A DNA stretch of 64,000 bases from RBG-16-66-20 sp035308765 (GCA_035308765.1 DATGGA010000064.1:44536-108535), one strand, 5' to 3'; numbered from the stretch's first letter, positions 17,083 through 26,659 are shown. Notes: generated from the sequence alone by a model not told the origin. Translations and numbers: made by a program.

Positions 17083-18567
17083 ATGGCCATTGAGCTGAAC
17101 AAGCGGACCAAGATCCTGGCAGGCGTCGTAGTGCTCGGGCTTGCCGGCGCGGGCGCCTGGTTTTTCTATTTCCAGGACGATACGCCGCCGCCCCGCGCCG
17201 CCGCTCCCAAACCTGCGGCGAAACCGGCTGCGGATGCGTCGAAACAGGCCGAGGCGCCCAAGCCCGCCACGGCAGATGCGATTCAGGCGGCAGCCAGCCC
17301 GTCGCCAGCGCCGGCTGCGGCAACGCCTGCTGCCGCGAAGCCGATCCCGAAGGACCCAGACCAGCTGATTGCCGAGGTGGTCGAGACTTCGGGCCTCAAG
17401 GCGCAATTCCAGACCTTCGGCCGCGAGACCATGCTCAAGGCGACTTTGAACGTGCAGTCCCAGAAGCAGGCCGCGAATCCGGAAGACCTAAAAGCGGTGA
17501 CCGAGATCGCCGCGCGCGTGTTCGAACCGGGCAAGATGACTACGGAACTCGCCGCCAACGTCAAGGCGGCGGGCAATTTCGATGCCGAGCGCATGGCGCG
17601 CTTTCTCGAGTTGCTGCGCCAGCCGATCGCGTTCAAGATGACCTCGCAGGAGCTGCGCAGCGTCTCTCCGGAAGCGATGCAGGAATACACGGAAAATTTC
17701 CGCAAGAACCCGCCGCCCAACGCCCGCGTCAAGCTGATCCAGTCGATCGACGAGGTGACGCATACCGCGGAACTCTCCGCCGACATGGCGAACGCAATGG
17801 TGCACGACATGATCGATGTGATCCTCGATTCGAGGCAGAAAGCGGGCAAGCGGGTGCCCAGGGAAGCGCGCCAGGCGGTCGGCTCGCACCTGAATTCCAT
17901 GCGCAGCCAGATGCGCGGCCAGTACCGCACCATCATGTACGTGATGTACCGTGATGCCACCGACGCGGAGTTGTCCGAGTACCTGAAGCTGCTGGACGCC
18001 GATACCGGGCGCTGGGGTTACGACATGCTTGCCGGTGCGATTCGCCCGATCCTCGTGAGCCGCGGCAGCGCGGCCGGGCGAGAACTGGCGCAACTCGCCA
18101 TCGCCAAGCAGGAGATGGGCAAGCAGACGGCATCTGCTTCGCCGCAGCCGGCAGCCAAGACCGCGGAAGAGAAACCCGCCGAGCAGCCCGTTGCCGCCGC
18201 TGCTGCTCCTACTCCTGCCCCCGTACCGGTGGCGCAGCCTGGCTACCGGCGCGCGGCCGATATTCGGGACGTGTACACGCGCTACAACGACGTCGTCAGC
18301 GCCACGGTGATGCGCGATGCGGCGGCGGTCAAGGAACTGCTCGACGACGGCAAACCCCCAAACGGCCACCAGAGCGATGGCATGACGCCGCTGATGATCG
18401 CAGCCGCCAATGGAGATGCCGAGATCGCGGCCATGCTGCTCGCCAAGGGCGCGGATCCCAACCTGCGCGCACCGGGCGGCAGGAGTGCGTTGTCGATTGC
18501 GAAGTCCCGCGGCGCCGCAGGCGCGGAGATGGTGCAGCTGCTCCAGCGTAACGGGGCCAGGGACTGA
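17083..18567 (+). CDS. Membrane-anchored ankyrin-repeat protein
   Basis: A 494-residue protein with one N-terminal helix (about residues 10-30) and a Pro/Ala/Lys-rich linker (about 35-90). A helical DUF-like central region (about 90-345) is followed by a second Pro/Ala linker and a C-terminal ankyrin pair (MTPLMIAAANGDAEIAAMLLAKGADPNL, about 425-460, given here in part). ATG at 17083 is preferred to an upstream TTG because GGAAGG lies at proper spacing. The function is unknown; architecture suggests a periplasmic interaction protein. The peroxidase gene follows 13 bases downstream. Confidence 0.75.
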   Translation: MAIELNKRTKILAGVVVLGLAGAGAWFFYFQDDTPPPRAAAPKPAAKPAADASKQAEAPKPATADAIQAAASPSPAPAAATPAAAKPIPKDPDQLIAEVVETSGLKAQFQTFGRETMLKATLNVQSQKQAANPEDLKAVTEIAARVFEPGKMTTELAANVKAAGNFDAERMARFLELLRQPIAFKMTSQELRSVSPEAMQEYTENFRKNPPPNARVKLIQSIDEVTHTAELSADMANAMVHDMIDVILDSRQKAGKRVPREARQAVGSHLNSMRSQMRGQYRTIMYVMYRDATDAELSEYLKLLDADTGRWGYDMLAGAIRPILVSRGSAAGRELAQLAIAKQEMGKQTASASPQPAAKTAEEKPAEQPVAAAAAPTPAPVPVAQPGYRRAADIRDVYTRYNDVVSATVMRDAAAVKELLDDGKPPNGHQSDGMTPLMIAAANGDAEIAAMLLAKGADPNLRAPGGRSALSIAKSRGAAGAEMVQLLQRNGARD

Positions 18568-18580
18568 GATTCCGCATCGG

Positions 18581-19717
18581 GTGAAACGGATCGTCCTTGC
18601 CGCGCTGTTCGCATTCGGTGCGGGCGTTACGCAATCCGCCGATTTCACCGACGCCGAACTGCGCGCCATCCTGCGGCACGGCCCCTGGCCCGCGCCCTGG
18701 TCGGCGGACCCGTCCAACCGGGCGTCCGGCAATCCGGAGGCGATCGAGTTAGGCGAGCGCCTGTTTTTCGAGCCGCGCCTGTCGCCGTCCGGCAAGGTGC
18801 TATGCGCGACCTGCCATGTGCCGTACCGCGGCTTCCAGGATTCCCGCGCGCGCGCCTTCGGCCTGGCCGAAGTGGACCGGAATACGCCGAGCATCTACAA
18901 CGTGCGCTACAACCGTTGGTTCGGCTGGGACGGCGCCGGCGATTCGCTCTGGGCGCAGAGTGTCCGCCCTATCCTCGAAGCGCGCGAGATGGGCGGCAGC
19001 CAGGCGCAGGCCGCGGCGCTGCTGCGCGGCGATGCCGAGCTCTCCTGCCGCTACGAGAAGGTTTTCGGCGTGCCGCCGCCCGCCTCGGACGAAGCCGTGC
19101 TCGCCGGCATCGGCAAGGCGCTCGCGGCCTACCAGGAGACCATCGCGACCGGACGCACGTCCTTCGATGATTTCCGCGACGCGCTCGAAAGGGGCGACCG
19201 CATATCCGCCGCGCTCTATCCGCCGGCGGCGCAGCGCGGGCTGCAAATATTCGTCGGCAAGGGCGGTTGCGGCGCCTGCCATGCCGGGCCGGCGTTCTCC
19301 AACGGAGAATTCCACGACACCGGGGTGCCCGCCGTCATTTCCGGTGGCGACGCGGACCCGGGGCGCGGTGGAGGAATCCGGAAGCTGCAAGCGAATCCCT
19401 TCAACCTGCTCGGCCGGTACGACGACGATCAATCGGGCAGGAGCGCAGCCCAAACGCTGCGCGTTTCGCTCGAACAACGCAATTTCGGCGAATTCAGGGT
19501 GCCCAGCCTGCGCAACGTTGCGCTCACCGCGCCCTACATGCACAACGGCAGCGTGGCGTCGCTCGCCGATGTCGTACGCCGTCATCCCGTTCCGGGGCGC
19601 CCGCATCTGGGCGAGGAGGAGTCCGCCGACCTGATCGCGTTTCTCGAGTCGCTGACGGAGTCGCCGGTCGCGAGTGTCGCGCCGCCTAAGCTCCCGCTCG
19701 CGCCCTGCCGGCGATGA
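18581..19717 (+). CDS. Diheme cytochrome c peroxidase (MauG/CcpA family)
   Basis: Periplasmic diheme protein of the bacterial cytochrome c peroxidase family, reducing hydrogen peroxide or performing MauG-like oxidations. GTG start and signal peptide (cleavage near SA-D, residue 20). Heme site 1 is CATCH (about residue 77) and site 2 is GGCGACH (about residue 230); TAPYMHNGSVASL near the C-terminus supplies the usual distal methionine region. It shares an ATGA overlap with the GNAT gene. Confidence 0.88.
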   Translation: MKRIVLAALFAFGAGVTQSADFTDAELRAILRHGPWPAPWSADPSNRASGNPEAIELGERLFFEPRLSPSGKVLCATCHVPYRGFQDSRARAFGLAEVDRNTPSIYNVRYNRWFGWDGAGDSLWAQSVRPILEAREMGGSQAQAAALLRGDAELSCRYEKVFGVPPPASDEAVLAGIGKALAAYQETIATGRTSFDDFRDALERGDRISAALYPPAAQRGLQIFVGKGGCGACHAGPAFSNGEFHDTGVPAVISGGDADPGRGGGIRKLQANPFNLLGRYDDDQSGRSAAQTLRVSLEQRNFGEFRVPSLRNVALTAPYMHNGSVASLADVVRRHPVPGRPHLGEEESADLIAFLESLTESPVASVAPPKLPLAPCRR

Positions 19718-20163
19718 CGATGGTCTTCGACGATGCGCGGGTGGATGATCTGCCGCAGCTGGCCGAGCTGCTGGGCATTCTTTTCACGCAGGAACATGAA
19801 CTCACGCCGGACGCGGCCAAGCAACTGCGCGGCCTGAGGATGATCCTCGAATATCCATCGACCGGGCGCATCTTCGTCGCGCGCGATGGCGCGCGCGTGC
19901 TCGGTTCGGTGAGCATCCTGAGGACGGTGAGCACCGCCGAAGGCGGCCCCGCCGGCGCGCTCGAGGACTTCGTGGTGCGCCCCGAGTGCAGGGGCAGGGG
20001 CGTGGGCGCGCAATTGCTCGCTCATGCCATCGACTGCGCCAGGGCGGACGGATTGCTGCGGCTGATCCTGCTGACCGACGGCGACAACGTCGACGCGCAG
20101 CGGCTCTACGAGCGCGCGGGGTTCAAGCGCTCGGCAATGCTGCCGATGAGACTGAAACTTTAG
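19714..20163 (+). CDS. GNAT-family N-acetyltransferase
   Basis: A 149-residue acetyl-CoA-dependent acyltransferase. The GNAT motif A is LEDFVVRPECRGRGVGAQLL (about residues 85-104), and the C-terminal NVDAQRLYERAGFKRSAMLPM is the usual motif B. The substrate cannot be told. It overlaps the peroxidase by four bases and the convergent desaturase by 41 bases. Confidence 0.85.
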   Translation: MTMVFDDARVDDLPQLAELLGILFTQEHELTPDAAKQLRGLRMILEYPSTGRIFVARDGARVLGSVSILRTVSTAEGGPAGALEDFVVRPECRGRGVGAQLLAHAIDCARADGLLRLILLTDGDNVDAQRLYERAGFKRSAMLPMRLKL

Positions 20164-21133
20164 CCGCCCGGTCGGCGAAGATCTTGCCGAGCGTCGTGCG
20201 GAACGACATCACCTCCGCAGCCTCGAGCAGGCCGCGCGCCGTCAGTTCCCGATGCAGCGCGGGCAGATTGTATTGCGGCACCGAGGCGTAGAGGTGGTGC
20301 TCGATGTGGAAATTGACATGGTGCGGAAAGATCAGCCAGCCCAGCCATGCCGGGACCAGGTTGGTGCGCGCAGCGGTGAGCGGCGAGGAAAAATCGGTGG
20401 TGGCGCCGTGCTCGGCGATGGCGCGCAGTCTCAGGATTGCCTGAACGACCGTCAGCAAAGGCAAAATCCAGAGGACGAGATATTCAACGATAAAACCATT
20501 CCAGAAAAAGAAAAATAATAGGATTGCGTGAGCAGCAATTACCATGTTCCGGTCGGATCGGGCTTCTTCCCTCAGCTTCCCGGACGTATCGTCGAGCGGC
20601 CGGATCGCCACATTGGTCTGCGTGTTTAGGGCCGGCGCGCCGCCGAGGAAATAGGCGTAGGTCTTCCAGGCGGTGAATCCGGTCAGATCCTTGAGCAGCT
20701 TTTTCGCCAGATAGGCTTTGCCCCGCGGGTAGCCGCCGTGCAGCGCGGTGTCGGGATCGAGCCCGGTGTAGAGGTTGTTGTGGTGCAGGCGGTGGATCAC
20801 GCGGTAGGTGCGCATCGACAGTCCCTGCAGCGTGGCGCAGACCCGGCCGGCGGCATCGTTCAACCAGCGCTGCTCGAAGAGGCGATAGTGCGCCGACTCG
20901 TGCGCGAGCACAAAAAGCGCATGCTGCCGGGTGCCAATCAGGACCACGCAGGGAATCACCACCCACCAGGTCCACCAGTACAGTGCGGCGGCGATCAGCG
21001 CGGCAAGCACGAGGAATTCCTGCACTACCGACCACGCCGAACGCCAGGCGGAGACCTGCGACAGGCGCTGCACAAGTTCCCTGGGCAGCGCCTTGCGGAA
21101 ATCGTCCTTGAACTCTTCGCCGAGCACCGCCAT
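20123..21133 (-). CDS. Membrane fatty acid desaturase
   Basis: Integral diiron desaturase acting on acyl lipids or related hydrocarbons. The three histidine boxes are visible: HESAH (about residue 78), HRLHHNN (about 114) and HIEHH (about 275), with hydrophobic helix pairs between. A short AT-rich patch at 20480-20530 encodes a Phe/Leu-rich helix. It lies downstream of the aldehyde dehydrogenase on the same strand (12 bases), so co-transcription is likely. The desaturated bond cannot be inferred. Confidence 0.87.
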   Translation of the reverse strand: MAVLGEEFKDDFRKALPRELVQRLSQVSAWRSAWSVVQEFLVLAALIAAALYWWTWWVVIPCVVLIGTRQHALFVLAHESAHYRLFEQRWLNDAAGRVCATLQGLSMRTYRVIHRLHHNNLYTGLDPDTALHGGYPRGKAYLAKKLLKDLTGFTAWKTYAYFLGGAPALNTQTNVAIRPLDDTSGKLREEARSDRNMVIAAHAILLFFFFWNGFIVEYLVLWILPLLTVVQAILRLRAIAEHGATTDFSSPLTAARTNLVPAWLGWLIFPHHVNFHIEHHLYASVPQYNLPALHRELTARGLLEAAEVMSFRTTLGKIFADRAAKVSVSSAALPSA

Positions 21134-21145
21134 CCGGCTTCCCCT

Positions 21146-22630
21146 TTACACGCCGCCCATGCAGATGTACTTCACCTCGATGAATTCCTCACAGCCGTAT
21201 TTCGAGCCTTCGCGGCCGAGACCGGACTGCTTGACACCTCCGAATGGCGCGACTTCCGTGGTGATGAGGCCGGAGTTGACGCCGACCATGCCGTAGTCGA
21301 GCGCTTCGGCCACGCGCCAGACACGGCCGATGTCGCGGCTGTAGAAGTAGGCCGCGAGTCCGTATTCGGTGCGGTTGGCGAGTTCGATCACTTCGGCGTC
21401 GGTCTTGAAGCGGAACAGCGGCGCGACCGGACCGAAGGTCTCCTCGCGGAAAATCTTCATGCCTGGGAGCGCGTTGGCGAGCACGGTCGGCTCGTAGAAG
21501 GTGCCGCCGCGCGCGTGGCGCTTGCCGCCGGTGAGCACCCTGGCGCCGCCTGCGGTAGCGTCGGCGACATGCTCTTCCACCTTGGCGAGCGCATTGCCGT
21601 CGATGAGCGGGCCCTGCGTCGCGCCGGCCTCGGTGCCGGGGGAGACCTGCAGCGCCTTCACCTTCTCGACCAGCTTCGCGGCGAACGCGTCGTAAACCCT
21701 GTCGTGCACGAAAAGGCGGTTGGCGCAGACGCAGGTCTGGCCGCTGTTGCGGTACTTGGACACCATCGCACCCTCGGCAGCGGCGTCCAGGTCCGCGTCG
21801 TCGAACACGATAAAGGGCGCGTTGCCGCCCAGTTCCAGCGAAATCTTCTTCACCGTCGGCGCCGACTGCTTCATCAGCAGGCGTCCGACTTCGGTGGAGC
21901 CGGTGAAAGACACTTTGCGCACCGCAGGATTGGCGCAGAGCTCGCCGCCGATCGCCGGCGCATCGCCGGTGAGGATGTTGAGCACGCCTTTCGGGAAGCC
22001 CGCGCGCTCGGCCAGTTCGGCCAGCGCGAGGGCCGAGTAGGGCGTCTGCTCCGCGGGCTTCAGCACTACGGTGCAGCCGGCGGCTAGCGCCGGCGCCACC
22101 TTGCGGGTGATCATCGAGTGCGGGAAATTCCATGGCGTGATCGCCGCGCATACGCCCACCGGTTGCTTGACGACCACGATGCGCCGGTCGCCCCAGGGCG
22201 TGGGAATGGTGTCGCCGTAGATGCGCTTCGCTTCTTCGGCGAACCACTCTATGTAGGCGGCGCCGATCTGTATTTCGCCCTTGGCTTCCGCCAGCGGCTT
22301 GCCCTGCTCGGTGGTGAGGATCAGCGCGAGGTCATCCAGGTTGGCGAGGATCAGGTCGTTCCATTTGCGCAGGATCGCGGAGCGCTCCTTGGCGGTCCTT
22401 GCGCGCCACGCGACCAGCGCCCGCTCGGCGGCTTCGATCGCGCGCCTCGTTTCGGCGCCGCCGAGGTCCGGTACGCTGCCCAGCGTCTCGCCGGTCGCTG
22501 GATTGTTGACTGCGAAGGTTTTCTTCGAATCGGCGCCGGTCCAGGCGCCGTCCAGGTAGCACTGGTCGCGAAACAGCTTCGGGTCCTTCAGGGGCAACGG
22601 CGGCAATCCCGCTTGCTTGGGAGCGTTCAT
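21146..22630 (-). CDS. gabD: Succinate-semialdehyde dehydrogenase-like aldehyde dehydrogenase
   Basis: NAD(P)-dependent oxidation of succinate semialdehyde to succinate is the likely reaction. The 494-residue ALDH has ITPWNFPHSMITRKVAPALAAG, LKPAEQTPYSALAL, the Rossmann motif FTGSTEVGR, the catalytic Glu in LELGGNAPFIVFDDAD, and the catalytic Cys in NSGQTCVCANR, a GabD-like Cys-x-Cys arrangement. The C-terminus GGVKQSGLGREGSKYG is typical. A GGAGAA ribosome site precedes the ATG. Substrate is inferred from family resemblance only. Confidence 0.88.
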   Translation of the reverse strand: MNAPKQAGLPPLPLKDPKLFRDQCYLDGAWTGADSKKTFAVNNPATGETLGSVPDLGGAETRRAIEAAERALVAWRARTAKERSAILRKWNDLILANLDDLALILTTEQGKPLAEAKGEIQIGAAYIEWFAEEAKRIYGDTIPTPWGDRRIVVVKQPVGVCAAITPWNFPHSMITRKVAPALAAGCTVVLKPAEQTPYSALALAELAERAGFPKGVLNILTGDAPAIGGELCANPAVRKVSFTGSTEVGRLLMKQSAPTVKKISLELGGNAPFIVFDDADLDAAAEGAMVSKYRNSGQTCVCANRLFVHDRVYDAFAAKLVEKVKALQVSPGTEAGATQGPLIDGNALAKVEEHVADATAGGARVLTGGKRHARGGTFYEPTVLANALPGMKIFREETFGPVAPLFRFKTDAEVIELANRTEYGLAAYFYSRDIGRVWRVAEALDYGMVGVNSGLITTEVAPFGGVKQSGLGREGSKYGCEEFIEVKYICMGGV

Positions 22631-22682
22631 GAGGTTCTCCAGGGCAGTGCGATCAGCGTCGAATTTTACGCCCGCGGCGTGC

Positions 22683-22716
22683 CTGTAACGTTACTGAAAT
22701 ATTGCGCCGCTAGGCT
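22683..22716 (+). promoter_or_regulatory. Pho box and -10 element of pstS
   Basis: CTGTAAC (22683-22689), four bases, CTGAAAT (22694-22700): two half-sites each matching CTGTCAT at 5 of 7 positions, 11 bases apart as in PhoB sites. Exactly 10 bases later is TAGGCT (22711-22716) as a -10 element. No good -35 is needed at PhoB-activated promoters. The downstream gene, pstS, is a canonical Pho regulon member. Confidence 0.8.
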
Positions 22717-22755
22717 GGCGGGGTTCGCATCATTTCCGTCACAAAAGGACCCCAA

Positions 22756-23799
22756 ATGCTCAAATTCAAATTAGCGGCGCCGATGCTAGGTCTCGTAGCA
22801 GCGGCAAGCTTTTCCCTCTCGGCTCAGGCCGTCGACATCACGGGCGCGGGCGCGACCTTCCCCTATCCGATTTACGCCAAGTGGGCGGATGCCTACAAGA
22901 CGCAGACCGGCACGGGGCTCAATTACCAGTCGATCGGCTCGGGCGGCGGTATCAAGCAGATCAGCGCGAAGACGGTCGATTTCGGGGCGTCCGACATGCC
23001 TCTGACGCCTGCGGACCTGGACAAAGGCGGGCTGATGCAATTTCCCACGGTGATCGGCGGCGATGTTCCCGTCGTCAACCTCAAGGGCATCGGTCCCGGG
23101 CAGATGAAGCTTTCCGGCCCGGTACTGGCAGACATCTTCCTCGGCAAGATCAAGAAGTGGAACGATCCTGCGATTGTGTCGTTGAATCCGGGTGTCGCGC
23201 TGGGCGCCGTGGACATCAATGTCGTTCATCGTTCGGACGGTTCGGGCACGACTTTCATCTGGACCAACTACCTGTCCAAAGTCAGCCCCGAGTGGAAATC
23301 CGCGGTCGGCGAGGGTACCTCGGTCAACTGGCCGGTGGGCGTGGGCGGCAAGGGCAACGAAGGCGTGGCCTCCTACGTGCAGCGCATCGAGGGCTCGATC
23401 GGCTACGTCGAGTACGCATACGTGCTGCAGAACAAGATGGCCTACACGCTGGTGAAGAACCGCGACGGAAGTCTGGTGTCGCCGAGTGCGCAGGGCTTCA
23501 AGGCCGCAGCCGCAGGCGCCGACTGGAAAGCGGCGCCCGGGATGTACTTGATCCTCACCGATGCACCTGGAAAAGACGCTTGGCCGATCGCCGGCGCGAC
23601 TTTCATCCTGATGCACAAGGTGCAGGAAAAACCGGAGAACGCGAAACAGGTCCTGAAGTTCTTCGATTGGGCCTATACGAAGGGTGACAAACTTGCCGAG
23701 GAGCTTGATTACGTGCCGCTGCCGGACGCGGTCGTGAAGCTGATCCAGTCCAACTGGAAGTCGCAATTGAAGGACGCATCCGGCAAGGCGGTCTACTGA
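22756..23799 (+). CDS. pstS: Phosphate ABC transporter substrate-binding protein
   Basis: Periplasmic high-affinity phosphate receptor. Signal peptide of about 25 residues (cleavage after SAQA). The mature start VDITGAGATFPYPIYAKWAD is classic PstS; further motifs are YQSIGSGGGIKQI, DFGASDMPL and VHRSDGSGTTFIWTNYL, which form the phosphate site. Length 347 is normal. AAAGGA precedes the ATG. A strong terminator-like hairpin separates it from pstC, so excess PstS over the rest of the transporter is expected. Confidence 0.97.
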   Translation: MLKFKLAAPMLGLVAAASFSLSAQAVDITGAGATFPYPIYAKWADAYKTQTGTGLNYQSIGSGGGIKQISAKTVDFGASDMPLTPADLDKGGLMQFPTVIGGDVPVVNLKGIGPGQMKLSGPVLADIFLGKIKKWNDPAIVSLNPGVALGAVDINVVHRSDGSGTTFIWTNYLSKVSPEWKSAVGEGTSVNWPVGVGGKGNEGVASYVQRIEGSIGYVEYAYVLQNKMAYTLVKNRDGSLVSPSAQGFKAAAAGADWKAAPGMYLILTDAPGKDAWPIAGATFILMHKVQEKPENAKQVLKFFDWAYTKGDKLAEELDYVPLPDAVVKLIQSNWKSQLKDASGKAVY

Positions 23800-23826
23800 G
23801 CGCTTTGCACCAAGTCATTGATCTGG

Positions 23827-23855
23827 AAGGGGGCGGTGCAAACCGCCCCCTTTTT
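23827..23855 (+). terminator. Intrinsic terminator/attenuator between pstS and pstC
   Basis: A perfect 11-base-pair stem, AAGGGGGCGGT (23827-23837) with ACCGCCCCCTT (23842-23852), closed by a GCAA tetraloop. The T tract TTTTT is at 23851-23855. It would terminate or stabilise the pstS message and lower expression of pstC-pstA-pstB relative to the binding protein. Confidence 0.88.
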
Positions 23856-23904
23856 GATCGCGCCGCCGCCGCGCCCCCTTACAATTTACCCGCTTGAAAC
23901 CTCG

Positions 23905-24918
23905 ATGCCCGCCGCTACGCTGACCAGGTCCGAAGCCGCCACGAGCGCTTCCGCGATGGATGAATCCCAGAGTCCGCGCCGCCTGCGATCCGCTTCTTGG
24001 GCGGACCCCGCCTTCGAGTGGTTGACGCGGGTATTCGCGTTCGTCGTATTCAGCCTGCTCGTGGCGATCCTCGCCTCGCTCGTCGTCGGCAGCCAGATCA
24101 CGCTGCAGAAATACGGCTTCTCGTTCATCTGGTCCTCGGACTGGGACCCTGTCAAGGAGCGGTTCGGCGCGCTGGTGCCGATCTACGGCACGGTCGTGAC
24201 TTCGCTGATCGCGATGCTGATCGGCGTGCCGGTCAGCTTCGGCATCGCACTGTTCCTCACGGAACTCTCGCCGGCTTGGCTCAAGCGTCCGCTCGGCACG
24301 GCTATCGAGCTGCTCGCCGCGATTCCTTCGATCATCTACGGGATGTGGGGCCTGTTCGTGTTTGCGCCGCTGTTCCAGGAGCACGTGCAGCCGGCCCTCG
24401 TCAATACGCTGGGCGCGGTGCCATTCTTCGGCGCGCTGTTCGCGGGGCCGTCGATCGGCATCGGCATGCTCACCGCGGGCCTGATCCTCTCGGTCATGGT
24501 GATCCCGTTCATTACCGCGGTGATGCGTGATGTGTTCGAAATCGTGCCGGCGATGCTCAAGGAGTCGGCCTATGGTCTGGGCGCCACCACCTGGGAAGTC
24601 GTCTGGCGCGTGGTGCTGCCTTACACAAAGGTGGGCGTCATCGGCGGCATCATGCTGGGCCTCGGGCGGGCGCTCGGGGAAACGATGGCGGTGACCTTCG
24701 TCATCGGCAACGCGCATCATCTCGCGGTCTCCCTGAATGCGCCCGGCAACAGCATCGCTTCGGCGCTCGCCAATGAGTTCACCGAAGCGGTCGGCGACAT
24801 CTACTTCTCGGCGCTGATCGAGCTCGGCTTGATCCTGTTCCTTATCACTACGATCGTCCTGGCGTTGGCCAAACTCCTGTTGATGCGGCTGGCGCGCCGC
24901 GAGGGGACCGGGGCATGA
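23905..24918 (+). CDS. pstC: Phosphate ABC transporter permease PstC
   Basis: Inner-membrane permease of the PstSCAB phosphate importer. The start at 23905 (MPAATLTRSEAATS) gives 337 residues; a second ATG at 23956 (MDESQS) is also possible. Upstream codons are within the terminator region and are rejected. About six helices, with FIWSSDWDPVKERFGALVPIYGT and the EAA-type loop LKESAYGLGATTWEVVWRVVLP plus GLGRALGETMAVTFVIGN. It overlaps pstA by ATGA. Confidence 0.96.
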   Translation: MPAATLTRSEAATSASAMDESQSPRRLRSASWADPAFEWLTRVFAFVVFSLLVAILASLVVGSQITLQKYGFSFIWSSDWDPVKERFGALVPIYGTVVTSLIAMLIGVPVSFGIALFLTELSPAWLKRPLGTAIELLAAIPSIIYGMWGLFVFAPLFQEHVQPALVNTLGAVPFFGALFAGPSIGIGMLTAGLILSVMVIPFITAVMRDVFEIVPAMLKESAYGLGATTWEVVWRVVLPYTKVGVIGGIMLGLGRALGETMAVTFVIGNAHHLAVSLNAPGNSIASALANEFTEAVGDIYFSALIELGLILFLITTIVLALAKLLLMRLARREGTGA

Positions 24919-25793
24919 GCGCCGTAATGCAGGTTGCAAGCGCGATCAGCCCGGGAAACCGGCTCTACCGTTCGCGCAAGCGCGTCAATTTATTGCTGCT
25001 CGCGATATCCAGCCTCGCGCTCGCGTTCGGCCTGTTCTGGCTGGTATGGATCCTCGGCACGCTGTTGTACGAGGGTGGCTATGCGCTTGCCCACGCGACC
25101 TTGTACTACCAGATGACGCCGCCCCCGGGGGCAGATGGCGGTCTCGCCAACGCGATCGTCGGCAGTCTCGTCATGGTGGCAGCGGGGACCTTGATCGGCA
25201 CGCCGGTCGGCATCCTCGCCGGCACTTATCTCGCGGAATACGGCCGGGGCGGCTGGCTGGCGGGAGCGACGCGCTTCCTGAACGACGTGCTCCTCTCCGC
25301 GCCTTCGATCGTGATCGGCCTGTTCGTGTACTCGGTCTATGTCGCCAGGGTGAAGCACTTTTCAGCCTGGGCGGGCGCGATGGCGCTGGCGCTGCTGGTC
25401 ATCCCGGTAGTGGTGCGAACGACCGACGACATGCTCAAGCTGGTGCCGCACACGCTGCGCGAGGCCGCGATGGCCTTGGGTTGCCCCGCGTGGAAGATGA
25501 TCGTCTCGGTCACCTACAGGGCGGCGCGCACCGGCATACTCACCGGCGTCCTGCTGGCGATCGCGCGCATAAGCGGTGAAACCGCGCCGCTGTTGTTTAC
25601 CGCGCTCAACAACCAGTTCTGGTCGAACAACATGAACGCGCCGATGGCGAACCTGCCGGTGGTGATCTTCCAGTTCGCCATGAGCCCCTACGAGGACTGG
25701 CACCGGCTCGCCTGGGGCGGCGCGGCGCTGATCACGCTCGCGGTGCTGGTGCTCAATATCCTCGCGCGAGCGTTGTTCCGGAAGACCGACTGA
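24915..25793 (+). CDS. pstA: Phosphate ABC transporter permease PstA
   Basis: Second permease subunit of the phosphate importer. The 292-residue protein has six predicted helices, the segment GGLANAIVGSLVMVAAGTLIG, LSAPSIVIGLFVYSVYV, and the EAA-type loop LREAAMALGCPAWKMIVSVTY. The end of the loop region ISGETAPLLFTALNNQFW is diagnostic of PstA. Translationally coupled to pstC and followed by pstB. Confidence 0.96.
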   Translation: MSAVMQVASAISPGNRLYRSRKRVNLLLLAISSLALAFGLFWLVWILGTLLYEGGYALAHATLYYQMTPPPGADGGLANAIVGSLVMVAAGTLIGTPVGILAGTYLAEYGRGGWLAGATRFLNDVLLSAPSIVIGLFVYSVYVARVKHFSAWAGAMALALLVIPVVVRTTDDMLKLVPHTLREAAMALGCPAWKMIVSVTYRAARTGILTGVLLAIARISGETAPLLFTALNNQFWSNNMNAPMANLPVVIFQFAMSPYEDWHRLAWGGAALITLAVLVLNILARALFRKTD

Positions 25794-25810
25794 AACAAGG
25801 AATGCAATCC

Positions 25811-26659
25811 ATGGAAGCAGCCAGTTCGGCAGCCACTGCAAGGCCGGCGATTCATACCGCGCTGCGCACAGACCGCGAGGCGGAACTCAGCGCGCCGTCC
25901 GAGCTGAAAGCCAAGCTCAGGATAAAAGGCCTGAATTTCTACTACGGCGGATTTCATGCGATCAAGAATGTCACCATGGACATCCCCGAGCGCAAGGTGA
26001 CCGCATTCATCGGTCCTTCGGGCTGCGGCAAGTCCACGCTGCTCAGGACGTTCAACCGCATGTACGCGCTTTACCCGGACCAGCGCGCGGAGGGCGAGAT
26101 CCTGATGGACGGCGAGAATCTCGTCACGACCAGGCAGGACGTGTCGCTGATCCGCGCCAAGATCGGCATGGTGTTCCAGAAGCCGACGCCGTTCCCGATG
26201 TCGATCTACGACAACATCGCCTTCGGCGTGCGCCTGTTCGAGAGCCTGAGCAAGCGCGAGATGGACGAGCGGGTCGAGTGGGCGCTGGGCCGCGCGGCGA
26301 TCTGGAACGAGGTCAAGGACAAGCTGTCGCAGAGCGGCCAGAGCCTGTCGGGCGGCCAGCAGCAGCGCCTGTGCATAGCGCGCGGCATCGCCATCAGGCC
26401 CGAAGTGCTGCTGCTGGACGAGCCGTGCTCGGCGCTCGACCCGATTTCGACCGCCAAGGTCGAGGAGTTGATCCACGAGCTGAAAACCGACTACACCGTG
26501 GTAATCGTGACGCACAACATGCAGCAGGCGGCTCGCGTCTCGGACTACACCGCATACATGTACCTGGGCGAACTCATCGAATACGACGTCACCGACACGA
26601 TCTTCATCAAGCCCAAAAAGACGGCGACCGAGGATTACATCACCGGCAGATTCGGCTAG
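25811..26659 (+). CDS. pstB: Phosphate ABC transporter ATP-binding protein
   Basis: ATPase driving PstCA. Motifs: LNFYYGGFHAIKNVTMDIPE, Walker A GPSGCGKSTLLRTFNRM, Q-loop FQKPTPFPMSIYDNIAFG, signature LSGGQQQRLCIARGIA, Walker B LLLDEPCSALDP, and THNMQQAARVSDYTAYMYLGEL. AAGGA at 25797-25801 fits the ATG at 25811 better than the ATG at 25802 (one base away), giving 282 residues. It has an N-terminal extension of about 30 residues relative to E. coli PstB. Confidence 0.96.
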   Translation: MEAASSAATARPAIHTALRTDREAELSAPSELKAKLRIKGLNFYYGGFHAIKNVTMDIPERKVTAFIGPSGCGKSTLLRTFNRMYALYPDQRAEGEILMDGENLVTTRQDVSLIRAKIGMVFQKPTPFPMSIYDNIAFGVRLFESLSKREMDERVEWALGRAAIWNEVKDKLSQSGQSLSGGQQQRLCIARGIAIRPEVLLLDEPCSALDPISTAKVEELIHELKTDYTVVIVTHNMQQAARVSDYTAYMYLGELIEYDVTDTIFIKPKKTATEDYITGRFG

